Source of the DNA: Calderihabitans maritimus
Lineage (GTDB): Bacteria; Bacillota; KKC1; Calderihabitantales; Calderihabitantaceae
Assembly: GCF_002207765.1 (NCBI RefSeq)
Contig: NZ_BDGJ01000042.1
Coordinates: forward strand, 8,521 to 72,520
Reading direction: 5' to 3'
Length of the DNA: 64,000 nucleotides
Shown piece by piece: positions 44,276 through 51,944 of the stretch. Each line of letters opens with the position of its first letter. Position 1 is the stretch's first letter. A program made the translations under genes and the position numbers. The notes below the pieces were generated by a model, which was given only the letters and a program-made list of their open reading frames with translations, ran no database searches and was not told the origin of the DNA.

Positions 44276-44857
44276 ATGATTAATGTTATCTGGGCAGTTA
44301 TGATCCTGACGGGGATTTTATTTGCAGGGATGAAGGGGAATGCGGAACTGGTTACCATCACTATCTTCAAGGAAGCGTTTGAAGGTCTGATAACCAGCCT
44401 GGAACTGATTGCTATTATTGCTGTCTGGTTCGGGTTGAGTAGGGTTGCTGAAAAAGCCGGTTTGTTGACAGGTCTTGCCCGGTTATTGACCCCGCTTCTC
44501 CGGCCTCTTTTCCCCAGTGTACCCCCGGGGCATTCCTCCCTCGGTTCCATAGCCATGAATCTCACCGCGAACTTATTGGGATTGGCTAACGCGGCCACCC
44601 CTTTTGGCCTGAAGGCGATGAAAGAACTTCAGGAGCTTAACCATCATCCGGATACAGTTACGCCGGCAATGATTACTTTTCTGGCCATAAACAGCACTTG
44701 TGTTACTTTAATACCCGCAACGGCCATCGCCCTCCGGGCCAATGCCGGTGCTGCCGAGCCCAGTTCAATCATTGTCCCGGCGGCATTGGCATCAGGCATA
44801 GCGACTATCACCGTCTTGGCGCTCGATCGACTGCTGAAAAGGCGCGGAGTGTTTTAA
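44276..44857 (+). CDS. spmA: Spore maturation protein A
   Basis: 193 residues with a Gate/nucleoside-recognition domain and several membrane helices; SIAMNLTANLLGLANAATPFG and FLAINSTCVTLIP are typical SpmA blocks. With SpmB it is needed for spore core dehydration in Bacillus. It is the clearest evidence that the organism sporulates. Confidence 0.92.
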   Translation: MINVIWAVMILTGILFAGMKGNAELVTITIFKEAFEGLITSLELIAIIAVWFGLSRVAEKAGLLTGLARLLTPLLRPLFPSVPPGHSSLGSIAMNLTANLLGLANAATPFGLKAMKELQELNHHPDTVTPAMITFLAINSTCVTLIPATAIALRANAGAAEPSSIIVPAALASGIATITVLALDRLLKRRGVF

Positions 44858-44869
44858 CGGGAGTAGGTT

Positions 44870-45397
44870 ATGCTGGCTTTAGCAAGCGCCTGGATCTTAC
44901 CGGGTTTAATTGGGCTTACCCTGTTGGTGGCCGTTATTCGCGGGATCAACGTATATGACGAGTTTGTGGAAGGAGCAACGGACGGGGTGCAGCTCGGTGT
45001 AAAGCTCATCCCGTATATCATAGGGATATATATTGCTATCGGCTTGTTTCGTGAAACCGGGGCTGTGGCCTGGCTGACTCGCCTCCTATCTCCTCTATTA
45101 ACTTTCGTTGGATTCCCGGCGGAAGTTCTTCCGCTAGTGATAATTCGACCGTTTTCCAATGCCGCTGCTATGGGGATCATTACCGATATTCTGGAGACTT
45201 ACAATCCCGATTCGTTTACCGGCTTACTCGCTTCCGTAATGCAAGGGAGCTCGGAAACGACCTTTTATGTCCTTACGGTTTACCTGGGATCGGTAGGTAT
45301 TCGGCGAAGCCTGTACACTGGTCCTCTCTGTCTTCTAGGCGACGCCATCGGTTACTTAGCTGCCCTGTGGATGACCAGGTTGTTCTTTGGAAACTGA
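44870..45397 (+). CDS. spmB: Spore maturation protein B
   Basis: 175 residues from ATG 44870, 12 bases after spmA. The SpmB blocks FVEGATDGVQLGVKLIPYII, IIRPFSNAAAMGI and MQGSSETTFYVLTVY are present. It acts with SpmA at the forespore membrane. Confidence 0.93.
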   Translation: MLALASAWILPGLIGLTLLVAVIRGINVYDEFVEGATDGVQLGVKLIPYIIGIYIAIGLFRETGAVAWLTRLLSPLLTFVGFPAEVLPLVIIRPFSNAAAMGIITDILETYNPDSFTGLLASVMQGSSETTFYVLTVYLGSVGIRRSLYTGPLCLLGDAIGYLAALWMTRLFFGN

Positions 45398-45420
45398 GTT
45401 CATAACCCCTCTCTACGGGC

Positions 45421-46302
45421 CTATACTTCCTTTAAGTCCTTTTTAGACCCCCTATCTTCAGCCAGTTTAAGGATTCGCTCCAGGATTTCCTGACGGCGAG
45501 CGTTGATTTCATTGAACTTCATATTGGGTACGTAGAAGCGTTCCATTTCGTCATGAGCATGTTTGGCCCGGGCCAAAAACTGAACGGCATGATTGAAGGA
45601 CTGCCGGTACATTTCACGAGCGGTTCGGCGTTCACCGGCAAAGTCATCGTTTAGGTTTACGCGCAGGTAGCTCATGGTGTTGATGACTTGATCGTTTTTT
45701 TTGGGTTCATAATAATGGGGCTCGACTTCGGTGACTACAGCCACGCTCAAAGCTGGTATTACTACATGGTCGAGTTTATCGGGTTCCAGGGCGCAATGGT
45801 AAGCTTCTATATCATAACCATGCATCAAAGCAGCATCGGCGATGCGTTGGATGAGAGTACTTTTGCCGGTACCATCATCACCCTTTATGATGTAGCGTTT
45901 TTGAAGATTACCTACAATGGTTTCGATGTAATTGATGGCGCCGTCAGGGGTAATGGCTGTAGCGAAGAGGTGGCGGTCCTTCGGTTTTCGGTGCAGGACT
46001 GGACGACCAGTAAAGATATCGTGAATTACATCCAGAGCAAGCTTATTTAAAGCAGCAAAATCCAGCGCTCCCGAGTCGTAGTAATAGCTTTCTACTTCAT
46101 CTAGGAAAATCTTAGCAGCCCGCAGGTAGCTGTAAGCCCTTTGAAAGAGACGGTTCACTTCTTTATTAAGCTCTAGAATTTCGGATTTATTGGCGCGTAA
46201 ACCTTGTTCCTCCCAGTGGTCCCCCAAATGTATAATTTCATCGACCGCGCCTGGGTTTTTAGGATCGACAATATGGGGTGCCGTGTCTACCGTAGAAACC
46301 AT
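45421..46302 (-). CDS. Tandem P-loop ATPase (PRK06851-like), C-terminal part of an interrupted gene
   Basis: The frame carries a second P-loop (KGDDGTGKSTLIQR) and a helical C-terminus. Its host-coded part begins at TAPHIVDPKNPGAVDE; the codons before that (MVSTVD) come from the inserted element. The N-terminal 94 residues lie 5.2 kb away at 51820-51540. Joining the two at the 12-bp repeat yields an unbroken ~377-residue protein. As it stands this part lacks its normal start. The family is cytoplasmic and of unknown role. Confidence 0.8.
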   Translation of the reverse strand: MVSTVDTAPHIVDPKNPGAVDEIIHLGDHWEEQGLRANKSEILELNKEVNRLFQRAYSYLRAAKIFLDEVESYYYDSGALDFAALNKLALDVIHDIFTGRPVLHRKPKDRHLFATAITPDGAINYIETIVGNLQKRYIIKGDDGTGKSTLIQRIADAALMHGYDIEAYHCALEPDKLDHVVIPALSVAVVTEVEPHYYEPKKNDQVINTMSYLRVNLNDDFAGERRTAREMYRQSFNHAVQFLARAKHAHDEMERFYVPNMKFNEINARRQEILERILKLAEDRGSKKDLKEV

Positions 46303-47869
46303 TGCCCGCAGCGGCAGTTTCGAGAATGGCTACGTTTTCGGGTATAGTGTCGGGAATTTTGGCTTTGATGTCAATGCGCTTCCCGGTAACAGTAATCTCT
46401 TCAATCAAGAGATTAACCAGGCGCTTTTTCTCTTCAAGAGAAAGAGTGTCGAGAGCATCTCCGACCTGAGCGGCAAGCTCTTCTAACCGTTCCAATTCCT
46501 GCGCCGCCAGGTCGTGCCGGGAAAGTTCCCTTATAATCTGCTCCCGGCGGCGCGAGAGGTGCTCCCGGCGTTCCTTTATTTCCCTGAGCCGTTGTTCCAT
46601 TTCAACTTCCGGTATCAAATCTTTTTGGAACATGGTCGCTACCCGTGACCGTTCTTTGGAGGCTTGAGCCAATTCTTTTTCGATGGTAATAAGCTCGATT
46701 TCCAAGCTTTTGGCAGTCTCGTCAGGGAAAGCGGCATGCAGCTCTGCGTGAAGCCTTTCCGGATTTGTCAGCCAACCGGAGACTCTTTCCCAAACGATTT
46801 TTTCTAATTCTAGAGCATTAAGATATTGGGATTTACAGCGTTCCCGACCCGGTATGCCTGGCGATTTCGCAGTGCAGACGTAATAAGCCCTCTTCTTTCC
46901 TTTTGACGTAACAAGATTCCCGTGTATAGTCGCGCCGCATTTTCCGCAGCGCATAAGGCCCGAAAGAAGATAAGGGTAAGCGCTGTAGCTGCGCCAGCGC
47001 CTTCGAGAGTTCTCAAAACGCTTTTGGGCTGCCTCCCAGGTCGCTTTATCAACAATGGCGGGGACAGAAATAGGGACCCACTCTTCGCGGGGCCTTTCTT
47101 TTCGGCTTACCCTTTCTTCAGGCGGCTTATATTTATTGAACTTGACGTCCTTAGTATCATAGCGGCGGATATACAGGGTGCCGGCATAAGCGCTGTTAGC
47201 TAAAATACGTTTGACCGTTTGTTTGGCCCATTGTTTGCCTTTGGGACTAGGGATGCCCATGGCATTCAATCGCCGCGCTATTTCATAAGGACTGGCGCCT
47301 TCTTCAGAAGTGAACCATTGATACATAAGTCTTATAATTTTAGCCTCTTCTTCGATAATATGGAGGGTATCTGTTTCTTTATCAAATTCATAGCCGTAAA
47401 GTCCAGGACTGTGAGTAAGTTTCCCCGCCTTTGCCTTGGCTCTTTTACCAATTAAGGAGCGGAGCCTGGTCCTGGCCCGTTCGTATTCGTCAACGGCGCT
47501 TAGTACGGTTAAGTGAAAACGGTCTTCAGGGGTGTCGGTAAACTTGGAGTTGACAAAAATCAACTCCGCTCCCGCTTTTTTTATCTCGTCAATCAATAAA
47601 AGCTGGTGTGCCACGCTGCGTGACAAACGACTGGTATCTAAACAAATAAACCAGCGAATGCCGCCGGCTTTAAGCTTTTCCAGCGCCGCCACCAGGGCGG
47701 GGCGCTCTAAGATTGAGCCCGAGACCCCTTCGTCTACAAATTCTGTTATTTCAGTTGCGCCTAATTCCTGGGCCTTGGCCCTGCATTCCTCCCGCTGCGC
47801 CGCAATTGAATAGCCGCGTTCGGCCTGTTCTTCCGTGGACACTCGTAAATATACCAGTGCAACGCTCAC
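46259..47869 (-). CDS. Large serine recombinase
   Basis: 536 residues from GTG 47869. The N-terminal resolvase domain has catalytic Ser in YLRVSTEEQAERG and SRLSRSV; a recombinase domain, a zinc ribbon (CGKCGATIHGN...C...C) and a coiled coil follow, as in phage-type and skin-element integrases. It lies at the left end of the element. Its last codons (HGTPYCRS) and stop come from the attachment core and host gene, so its C-terminus depends on integration. Confidence 0.92.
   Translation of the reverse strand: MSVALVYLRVSTEEQAERGYSIAAQREECRAKAQELGATEITEFVDEGVSGSILERPALVAALEKLKAGGIRWFICLDTSRLSRSVAHQLLLIDEIKKAGAELIFVNSKFTDTPEDRFHLTVLSAVDEYERARTRLRSLIGKRAKAKAGKLTHSPGLYGYEFDKETDTLHIIEEEAKIIRLMYQWFTSEEGASPYEIARRLNAMGIPSPKGKQWAKQTVKRILANSAYAGTLYIRRYDTKDVKFNKYKPPEERVSRKERPREEWVPISVPAIVDKATWEAAQKRFENSRRRWRSYSAYPYLLSGLMRCGKCGATIHGNLVTSKGKKRAYYVCTAKSPGIPGRERCKSQYLNALELEKIVWERVSGWLTNPERLHAELHAAFPDETAKSLEIELITIEKELAQASKERSRVATMFQKDLIPEVEMEQRLREIKERREHLSRRREQIIRELSRHDLAAQELERLEELAAQVGDALDTLSLEEKKRLVNLLIEEITVTGKRIDIKAKIPDTIPENVAILETAAAGNGFYGRHGTPYCRS
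46274..46285. repeat. Left attachment core
   Basis: TGGGGTGCCGTG, identical to 51540-51551; the crossover point lies within it. Confidence 0.85.
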
Positions 47870-48039
47870 CTTCCCTGCCCCTCCTTCAGCTTGACTTTAC
47901 TTTGACTTGCTTGTGAGAATTTTCTGCTCTGTTCAGGAAGGCGGAACAGAATAAAGCGAATCGCTTCCCGGTAGGCTTGTTCACGTTCATCCTGGGAGCC
48001 GCTGCGGGTTACTATTACTTCAAATTCCCGCTTTGCCAT
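47866..48039 (-). CDS. Small protein coupled to the recombinase
   Basis: ATG 48039 after GGAGGTGG gives 57 residues (MAKREFEVIVTRSG...). Its stop overlaps the recombinase GTG by a GTGA junction, so they are translated together. The basic C-terminus (SQSKVKLKEGQGR) could bind DNA. A directionality or accessory factor is possible but not shown; I do not recognise a named family. Confidence 0.65.
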   Translation of the reverse strand: MAKREFEVIVTRSGSQDEREQAYREAIRFILFRLPEQSRKFSQASQSKVKLKEGQGR

Positions 48040-48153
48040 GGCCCCCACCTCCAGCACCTTATCATTAATTCAGTTTATGCTGGAGGCGTCTATGGACGAC
48101 CCGGGGAGAAATAATTACCATTTCTAAGAAAACGAAGGAAGCGCGAGCAACGG

Positions 48154-48183
48154 TTGAGATCAGGGCGTTCCTTGTGGTATAAT
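48154..48183 (+). promoter_or_regulatory. Promoter of the toxin-antitoxin pair
   Basis: TTGAGA (48154-48159), 18 bases, TATAAT (48178-48183). Confidence 0.6.
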
Positions 48184-48235
48184 TTTACAAATAGCACTGT
48201 TGTCTCTATACAGGACGTTTATGGAGGTGAAGGCG

Positions 48236-48457
48236 TTGCTAACCCCTGAAGTGAATGCTGACGAACTGAATTTGCCGGCAGAGGTAGCGCGAAAACTGAA
48301 AGGTAAGCGAGTAACCATCGTGGAGGTGCGCGAGGGATTTCTTCTCAAACCCGTGGAAGATCCAATTCGTGAGGCACGGGGGATTTTGAAGGGAAAGGGC
48401 TTTAACGTAGAAAAGTACCTGCAGTCCAAGCAATTGGAAAAGGATCTGGAAACATGA
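48236..48457 (+). CDS. vapB: Antitoxin of a VapBC-type pair
   Basis: TTG 48236 is eight bases past GGAGG; ATG 48221 overlaps that site and is less likely. About 73 residues: an AbrB-like opening (LTPEVNADELNLPAEVARKL, KGKRVTIVEVREGFLLKP) that would bind DNA, and a C-terminal helix to cover the toxin. It overlaps the toxin gene by four bases. Confidence 0.78.
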   Translation: MLTPEVNADELNLPAEVARKLKGKRVTIVEVREGFLLKPVEDPIREARGILKGKGFNVEKYLQSKQLEKDLET

Positions 48458-48870
48458 GCGAGTATTATGTGCTTGATGCCTGTGCCCTCATCGCCTTTTT
48501 GAACGACGAAGCTGGTGCGGATGTTGTAGAAGAACTGCTGCGAAAGTCTAATCGTCAGGAGCCCAATTTGTTCCTGCACCGGTTAAACCTGCTGGAGGTT
48601 TACTACGGTATCTATCGCGAAGTAGGCCCGGAGATAAGTGAACAGGTATTGGAAAAAATACGGGCACTACCTGTTACCGAAGTCACTGAGATTACCCAGG
48701 AGGTTTTTCTGGAGGCCGGTAGGTTGAAGGCGACTTACAGGTTGTCTTTAGCGGACTCAATAGCAGCCGCGGAAGCAAAAGTCCGCGGTGCCAGCCTTGT
48801 AACTGCGGATCACCATGAGTTCGACCTCATTGCTACCAGGGAAGATATCGCGTTCCGCTGGATAAGGTGA
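48454..48870 (+). CDS. vapC: PIN-domain toxin (VapC family)
   Basis: 138 residues with the PIN acidic residues in VLDACALIAFLN, the Glu in LNLLEVYYGI, and LADSIAAAEAK / VTADHHEFD. VapC toxins are RNases held by the antitoxin encoded just before. The pair would stabilise the element in its host. Confidence 0.88.
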   Translation: MSEYYVLDACALIAFLNDEAGADVVEELLRKSNRQEPNLFLHRLNLLEVYYGIYREVGPEISEQVLEKIRALPVTEVTEITQEVFLEAGRLKATYRLSLADSIAAAEAKVRGASLVTADHHEFDLIATREDIAFRWIR

Positions 48871-48895
48871 TTCCTTACTCCGAATAGCCTTTGTT

Positions 48896-48931
48896 TCAAC
48901 ACTCCTCACTGTTCAGGTGGGGGCTTTTTTT
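48896..48931 (+). terminator. Terminator of the toxin-antitoxin pair
   Basis: CCTCAC (48904-48909) / GTGGGG (48917-48922), extendable by AGCC / GGCT, then TTTTTTT. Confidence 0.65.
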
Positions 48932-48971
48932 ATTACCCAAAATAAGATCATATCAGGAGGAGATGAAGTGA

Positions 48972-49664
48972 GTGATGACTAAAAAACCGGCCGTTCCTCT
49001 CCAGCGCCGGCAGATGGAAGCTGCCCTGCAGTTGTACCAAAATTGCAAGGGGTGGCAGGCGACGGATGAGGCGCTGGATTCCCTTGCCCGGTCTTTTCCG
49101 GACTTCGATTTCAAATCGATCCTGCTCAAAGCGGCAGCCGTCAACGCCCTCTACGGAACCCAGGTTTACGCCGTAGCAGAGGTGGCCGAACACTTATGCA
49201 GCATCTTGGGAAATACCACGTTACCGGCTACTCCCGCCCTCGTAGAGGAGCTGGCAAAGGTGAAATTTGTCAGGGGGTCAAAGCACATAACATGGACGTT
49301 CCGGAGTTTTGCGTCCAAATTCGCCCACTTTTTTATTGATCCGGATCAATTCCCGATTTACGACTCGTATGCGGTTAAGATGCTCACATACCATTTGAAT
49401 GGGAAGGGCAGGGAAGGGCTCTCGTATGAGCAGTTTGCGACGGGCTTTTCAGCGTTGAAGGATGCCCTGGATTTTCCCGTGACCACTCGGGAACTCGACC
49501 GATACCTGTGGTTGGCAGGCCAATTGAGGGCATGGAAGGGCTTATTGCCCTGGAGAAGACCTTATACTGGAATTAATTCCGAATTGCGGCGCCTCTTCGA
49601 AACCCCCGCGGGGGAAGTCCAGGAGCTTACGAAAGCTGTCCTTGGAAGGGGTGAAAATCCGTGA
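48972..49664 (+). CDS. Hypothetical protein carried by the element
   Basis: 230 residues after GGAGGAG (GTG 48972 or ATG 48975). Mostly helical and soluble. A notable stretch is FASKFAHFFIDPDQFPIYDS followed by YAVKML, a pattern seen in uncharacterised proteins near defence or restriction genes. No catalytic motif is recognised. A degenerate piece of a homologue lies outside the element at 54325-54385. Its stop overlaps the start of the next scrap (GTGA). Confidence 0.6.
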   Translation: MMTKKPAVPLQRRQMEAALQLYQNCKGWQATDEALDSLARSFPDFDFKSILLKAAAVNALYGTQVYAVAEVAEHLCSILGNTTLPATPALVEELAKVKFVRGSKHITWTFRSFASKFAHFFIDPDQFPIYDSYAVKMLTYHLNGKGREGLSYEQFATGFSALKDALDFPVTTRELDRYLWLAGQLRAWKGLLPWRRPYTGINSELRRLFETPAGEVQELTKAVLGRGENP

Positions 49665-49756
49665 GAAATACTGGACATGAAGACCGCACTTTTCGTAGCA
49701 CCGCCTCATTCGGCAAACGGCAGGAATACGTTGTCATAGCCAGAAAGCTGGTTTAG
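49661..49756 (+). pseudogene. Truncated nuclease-like reading frame
   Basis: GTG 49661, coupled to the preceding stop, encodes 31 residues ending TASFGKRQEYVVIARKLV then TAG. GKR.EY.V...L is the way many PD-(D/E)XK-type proteins begin, so this may be the start of a lost nuclease gene. The evidence is thin. Confidence 0.4.
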
Positions 49757-50171
49757 GTATCATTTACCCGTATTAAAAAGGCCAAAAATTAAAGAACAAC
49801 AACAGACCTTAGAAATTATTTTCTATAGGATCCCCTTAGGATGATTTTCTATTTTCCTTACTATTTCTAAGCTAGATTGAGCAAGTCTAAGCTATAGCAA
49901 CTTATTCTATCAATCCATAGAACTGGCGCTGATTTTGACTGATGTCGGGCGCATTTTTAGAAATTAAGTCCAGCGGCGTGAGTGATAAAGCGGCGGGAAG
50001 AAAGCCTCGCGCCACCAAACACGAGCGGCGTGACGAGGATCAGAGGTTTTTTGGCATAATGAGGTGTTCAAAACTAAAAACCGCCTGCGAGCATAGGAGT
50101 TGATTTAAATGATTAGCGATAAAGTCTTGTAACGGGTTAAATATAGCTACTTCGGCCTGCGGCCGCCCCTG
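49757..50171. other. Gene-poor stretch inside the element
   Basis: No convincing frame, promoter or RNA gene seen. AT-rich to about 49920, then GC-rich with the first hairpin of the repeat family (50005-50038). Confidence 0.6.
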
Positions 50172-50390
50172 ATGTTGGCGATTGGGGTGGAGGTCCGTGA
50201 TAATTGGGTCGGCTTTCACGACACCAACCGTGGGCACCAATTCTTTGGGAAGCTTGTGAAGGAGACTAAGGATGGTTTTATCTGGCATCGCGTGGAAGAC
50301 ACCTTTGAGGAAGGGGTCAAGGACTTCGGACTTATAGAGTTTAAGGCTCTTACACTTGAAGAATATAACAAAAAAGTTCTCATTTGGTAG
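50172..50390 (+). CDS. Small hypothetical protein
   Basis: Up to 72 residues; several starts are possible (ATG 50172, GTG 50187). The frame reads VEVRDNWVGFHDTNRGHQFF and on to a charged C-terminus, with protein-like composition. It lies between two hairpins of the repeat family. No family recognised and no strong ribosome binding site, so it may not be expressed. Confidence 0.4.
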   Translation: MLAIGVEVRDNWVGFHDTNRGHQFFGKLVKETKDGFIWHRVEDTFEEGVKDFGLIEFKALTLEEYNKKVLIW

Positions 50391-50693
50391 GGCCTATTCC
50401 TGAATTTAGCTCCACTGAAGAACTCTATGAGTTCTACCAGCGGGAATTCGGGCGTAGGGGTTATCATTATGGTTAACATAGCAACTCCGTTTCTAGAAAC
50501 GTTTTAGAAAAAGATAGATAAATCTAGAAACCATCTTGATAACTAATCTTGCGCCGCCAGTTTTTTTGAGCGGTGTGAGCATGATTAGTCAGGCCAAAAC
50601 AGGTCCACTCGCGCTGCCGGTGTTAAAAAGGTTGCAGAAAGATTCCTTGTTGGAATAAAATAAAAGCAACAGCGTTTACGGGTTTATCCAACG

Positions 50694-50735
50694 GAGCGAG
50701 TAGCCTATGGCGGAGGCTACTCGCTCGACTTTTTG
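50694..50735 (+). terminator. Strong terminator inside the element
   Basis: GAGCGAGTAGCC / GGCTACTCGCTC with a nine-base loop, then GACTTTTT. The transcript it ends is not identified. Confidence 0.75.
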
Positions 50736-51149
50736 GAGCAAATAGTACCGGACATGCCGGTAAATTCTCGCGCCGCTCATGTTGGGCGGCATGAGAGAAT
50801 TAGGTCTGGTTGTTGGTATGCGGGGATAATTCCATGTTGATATAGTTCCTTGCTGGCGTACTTCCAGCTGGCATATAAGAATGGTTTCTTACATGCAAGT
50901 TGGTAATATGGCTTATCACCATGTTTACATATCAACATGCTGATACAAATACATACCACTACGGTGATATAAAAGGATATAAGTATACTGATATTCTTAT
51001 AGGTCACCATGCTGACGTAGTTGCACGTCACGCCGCTCAACACGGGCGGCGTGGGGAAAGGGTTTGAAAGAAGGGGAATTTACATTGCAGGAGGATAGCG
51101 GCTTTCGAGATGTGGAGCGGTGACTTAATTGGGGGAAAATGGGTTTTGG

Positions 51150-51420
51150 TCACCGTTCGGTCACCAGCCATAAAGGTGCGGAAAGGAAAAAAACCTGTTT
51201 TTTTGCCCGCTTAATGAACGTCTCGGCCAGCCAGACCGGGTGACCGTAAGCCTTAAGCCAATCACTGGCCGGACACTCTAAGAGGGTTTTTGAATCCAGG
51301 TTTTTCCTCGGCAGACGGGAAGGATCCGAAATTGGGAGTTATTGACCACAAACTTCAGGCGCTGCAGACGCTCTTCCTCAGATTATCCAACCTACCGGTC
51401 CCGCAGTGGACTTTTAAATG
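51150..51420 (-). pseudogene. Decayed DUF4338 (DruA-like) gene
   Basis: On the minus strand the frame reads RDR-stop-VG-stop-SEEERLQRLKFVVNNSQFRILPVC, then after a frameshift DWLKAYGHPVWLAETFIKRA. DUF4338 proteins have RDRWIGW, FVVNNSRFLILP and ARYGxxPxLxETFV in this order, so two tryptophan codons have become stops and a frameshift is present. DUF4338 occurs in defence and transposase-like proteins. Confidence 0.65.
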
Positions 51421-51478
51421 CACGGTCACTGTCCTTCCGGAGCTGAAAGCTGCCGGTAATTAGGAAGCGCCGCAAACC

Positions 51479-51820
51479 TTATTTAAAAACAACTACCTCG
51501 AAGGCTTGTCCGCTGTTTTTTTGGGTAGACACGACCCTGTGGGGTGCCGTGCCGTCGATCATGGCCACACCAATGGCCGGGATTACCACACCATCCAAAG
51601 ATCCGTTATCAGAGGAACAACAATGAAACTCGACGTCAAACCCTCTTTCAATCATGGCTTCGCCGATTTTACGCATAAAAGTAGACTTGCCTACCCCTGG
51701 TCCGCCTTTGATTACGAAAATACGGGTGGCATCCGGTTCAATAATGTAGTCGTAAAAAGAGTAGAATCCCCTACACGTATTACCACCGGGAAAAACTTTT
51801 TTCAATTTTCCTTTGGACAA
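51479..51820 (-). CDS. Tandem P-loop ATPase (PRK06851-like), N-terminal part of an interrupted gene
   Basis: TTG 51820 after GGAGGG begins the normal N-terminus: a first P-loop KGGPGVGKSTFMRK and SSDNGSLDGVVIPAIGVAM then IDGTAPH. From RVVSTQKNSG on, the codons belong to the inserted element and end at a stop at 51479. The host part is 94 residues and continues at 46285-45421. Family members have two P-loops in one chain, so both halves are needed. Confidence 0.8.
   Translation of the reverse strand: MSKGKLKKVFPGGNTCRGFYSFYDYIIEPDATRIFVIKGGPGVGKSTFMRKIGEAMIERGFDVEFHCCSSDNGSLDGVVIPAIGVAMIDGTAPHRVVSTQKNSGQAFEVVVFK
51540..51551. repeat. Right attachment core
   Basis: TGGGGTGCCGTG, the partner of 46274-46285. 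Confidence 0.85.
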
Positions 51821-51944
51821 GTCTTTCGCCCTCCCTGATTAGCTTCATCAGAATCTCTGGCCACATCATATGTAGGAAGTTTTTATAAGGTTACAAGAGG
51901 ATGCTATTGGCAACTAATAGTAATGCTGCAATAGGTCTGTAATA

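Larger units (their letters stand above)
50005..51053 (+). repeat. Family of four dispersed hairpins
   Basis: Copies at 50005-50038, 50542-50589, 50763-50801 and 51029-51053 share a core like GCGCCRC...GCGGYRTGA. Outer stems differ in sequence but pair: CCTCG/CGAGG, ACTAATC/GATTAGT, AATTCTC/GAGAATT. The fourth is a plain CACGCCGC/GCGGCGTG hairpin. Conserved loop-side sequence with changing paired stems suggests selection on folded RNA or single-stranded DNA. Confidence 0.6.
46274..51551. mobile_element. 5.27-kb serine-recombinase element inserted in the ATPase gene
   Basis: Bounded by two copies of TGGGGTGCCGTG (46274-46285, 51540-51551). Deleting 46286-51551 rejoins the flanking ATPase halves in frame. 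Contents: serine recombinase and small partner gene at the left end, a VapBC-type toxin-antitoxin pair, an unrecognised 230-residue protein, a small nuclease-like scrap, a family of hairpins, one small open frame, and a decayed DUF4338 gene at the right end. No phage structural or conjugation genes are seen. Confidence 0.85.

Noticed and set aside
50777-51043. 88-residue minus-strand frame inside the element
   Set aside because: It crosses two hairpins of the repeat family, has repetitive AT-rich sequence and no ribosome binding site.
50005-51053. Hairpin family as a CRISPR array or integron attC sites
   Set aside because: Spacing is irregular and long, outer sequences vary, and the attC consensus ends (RYYYAAC/GTTRRRY) are absent.
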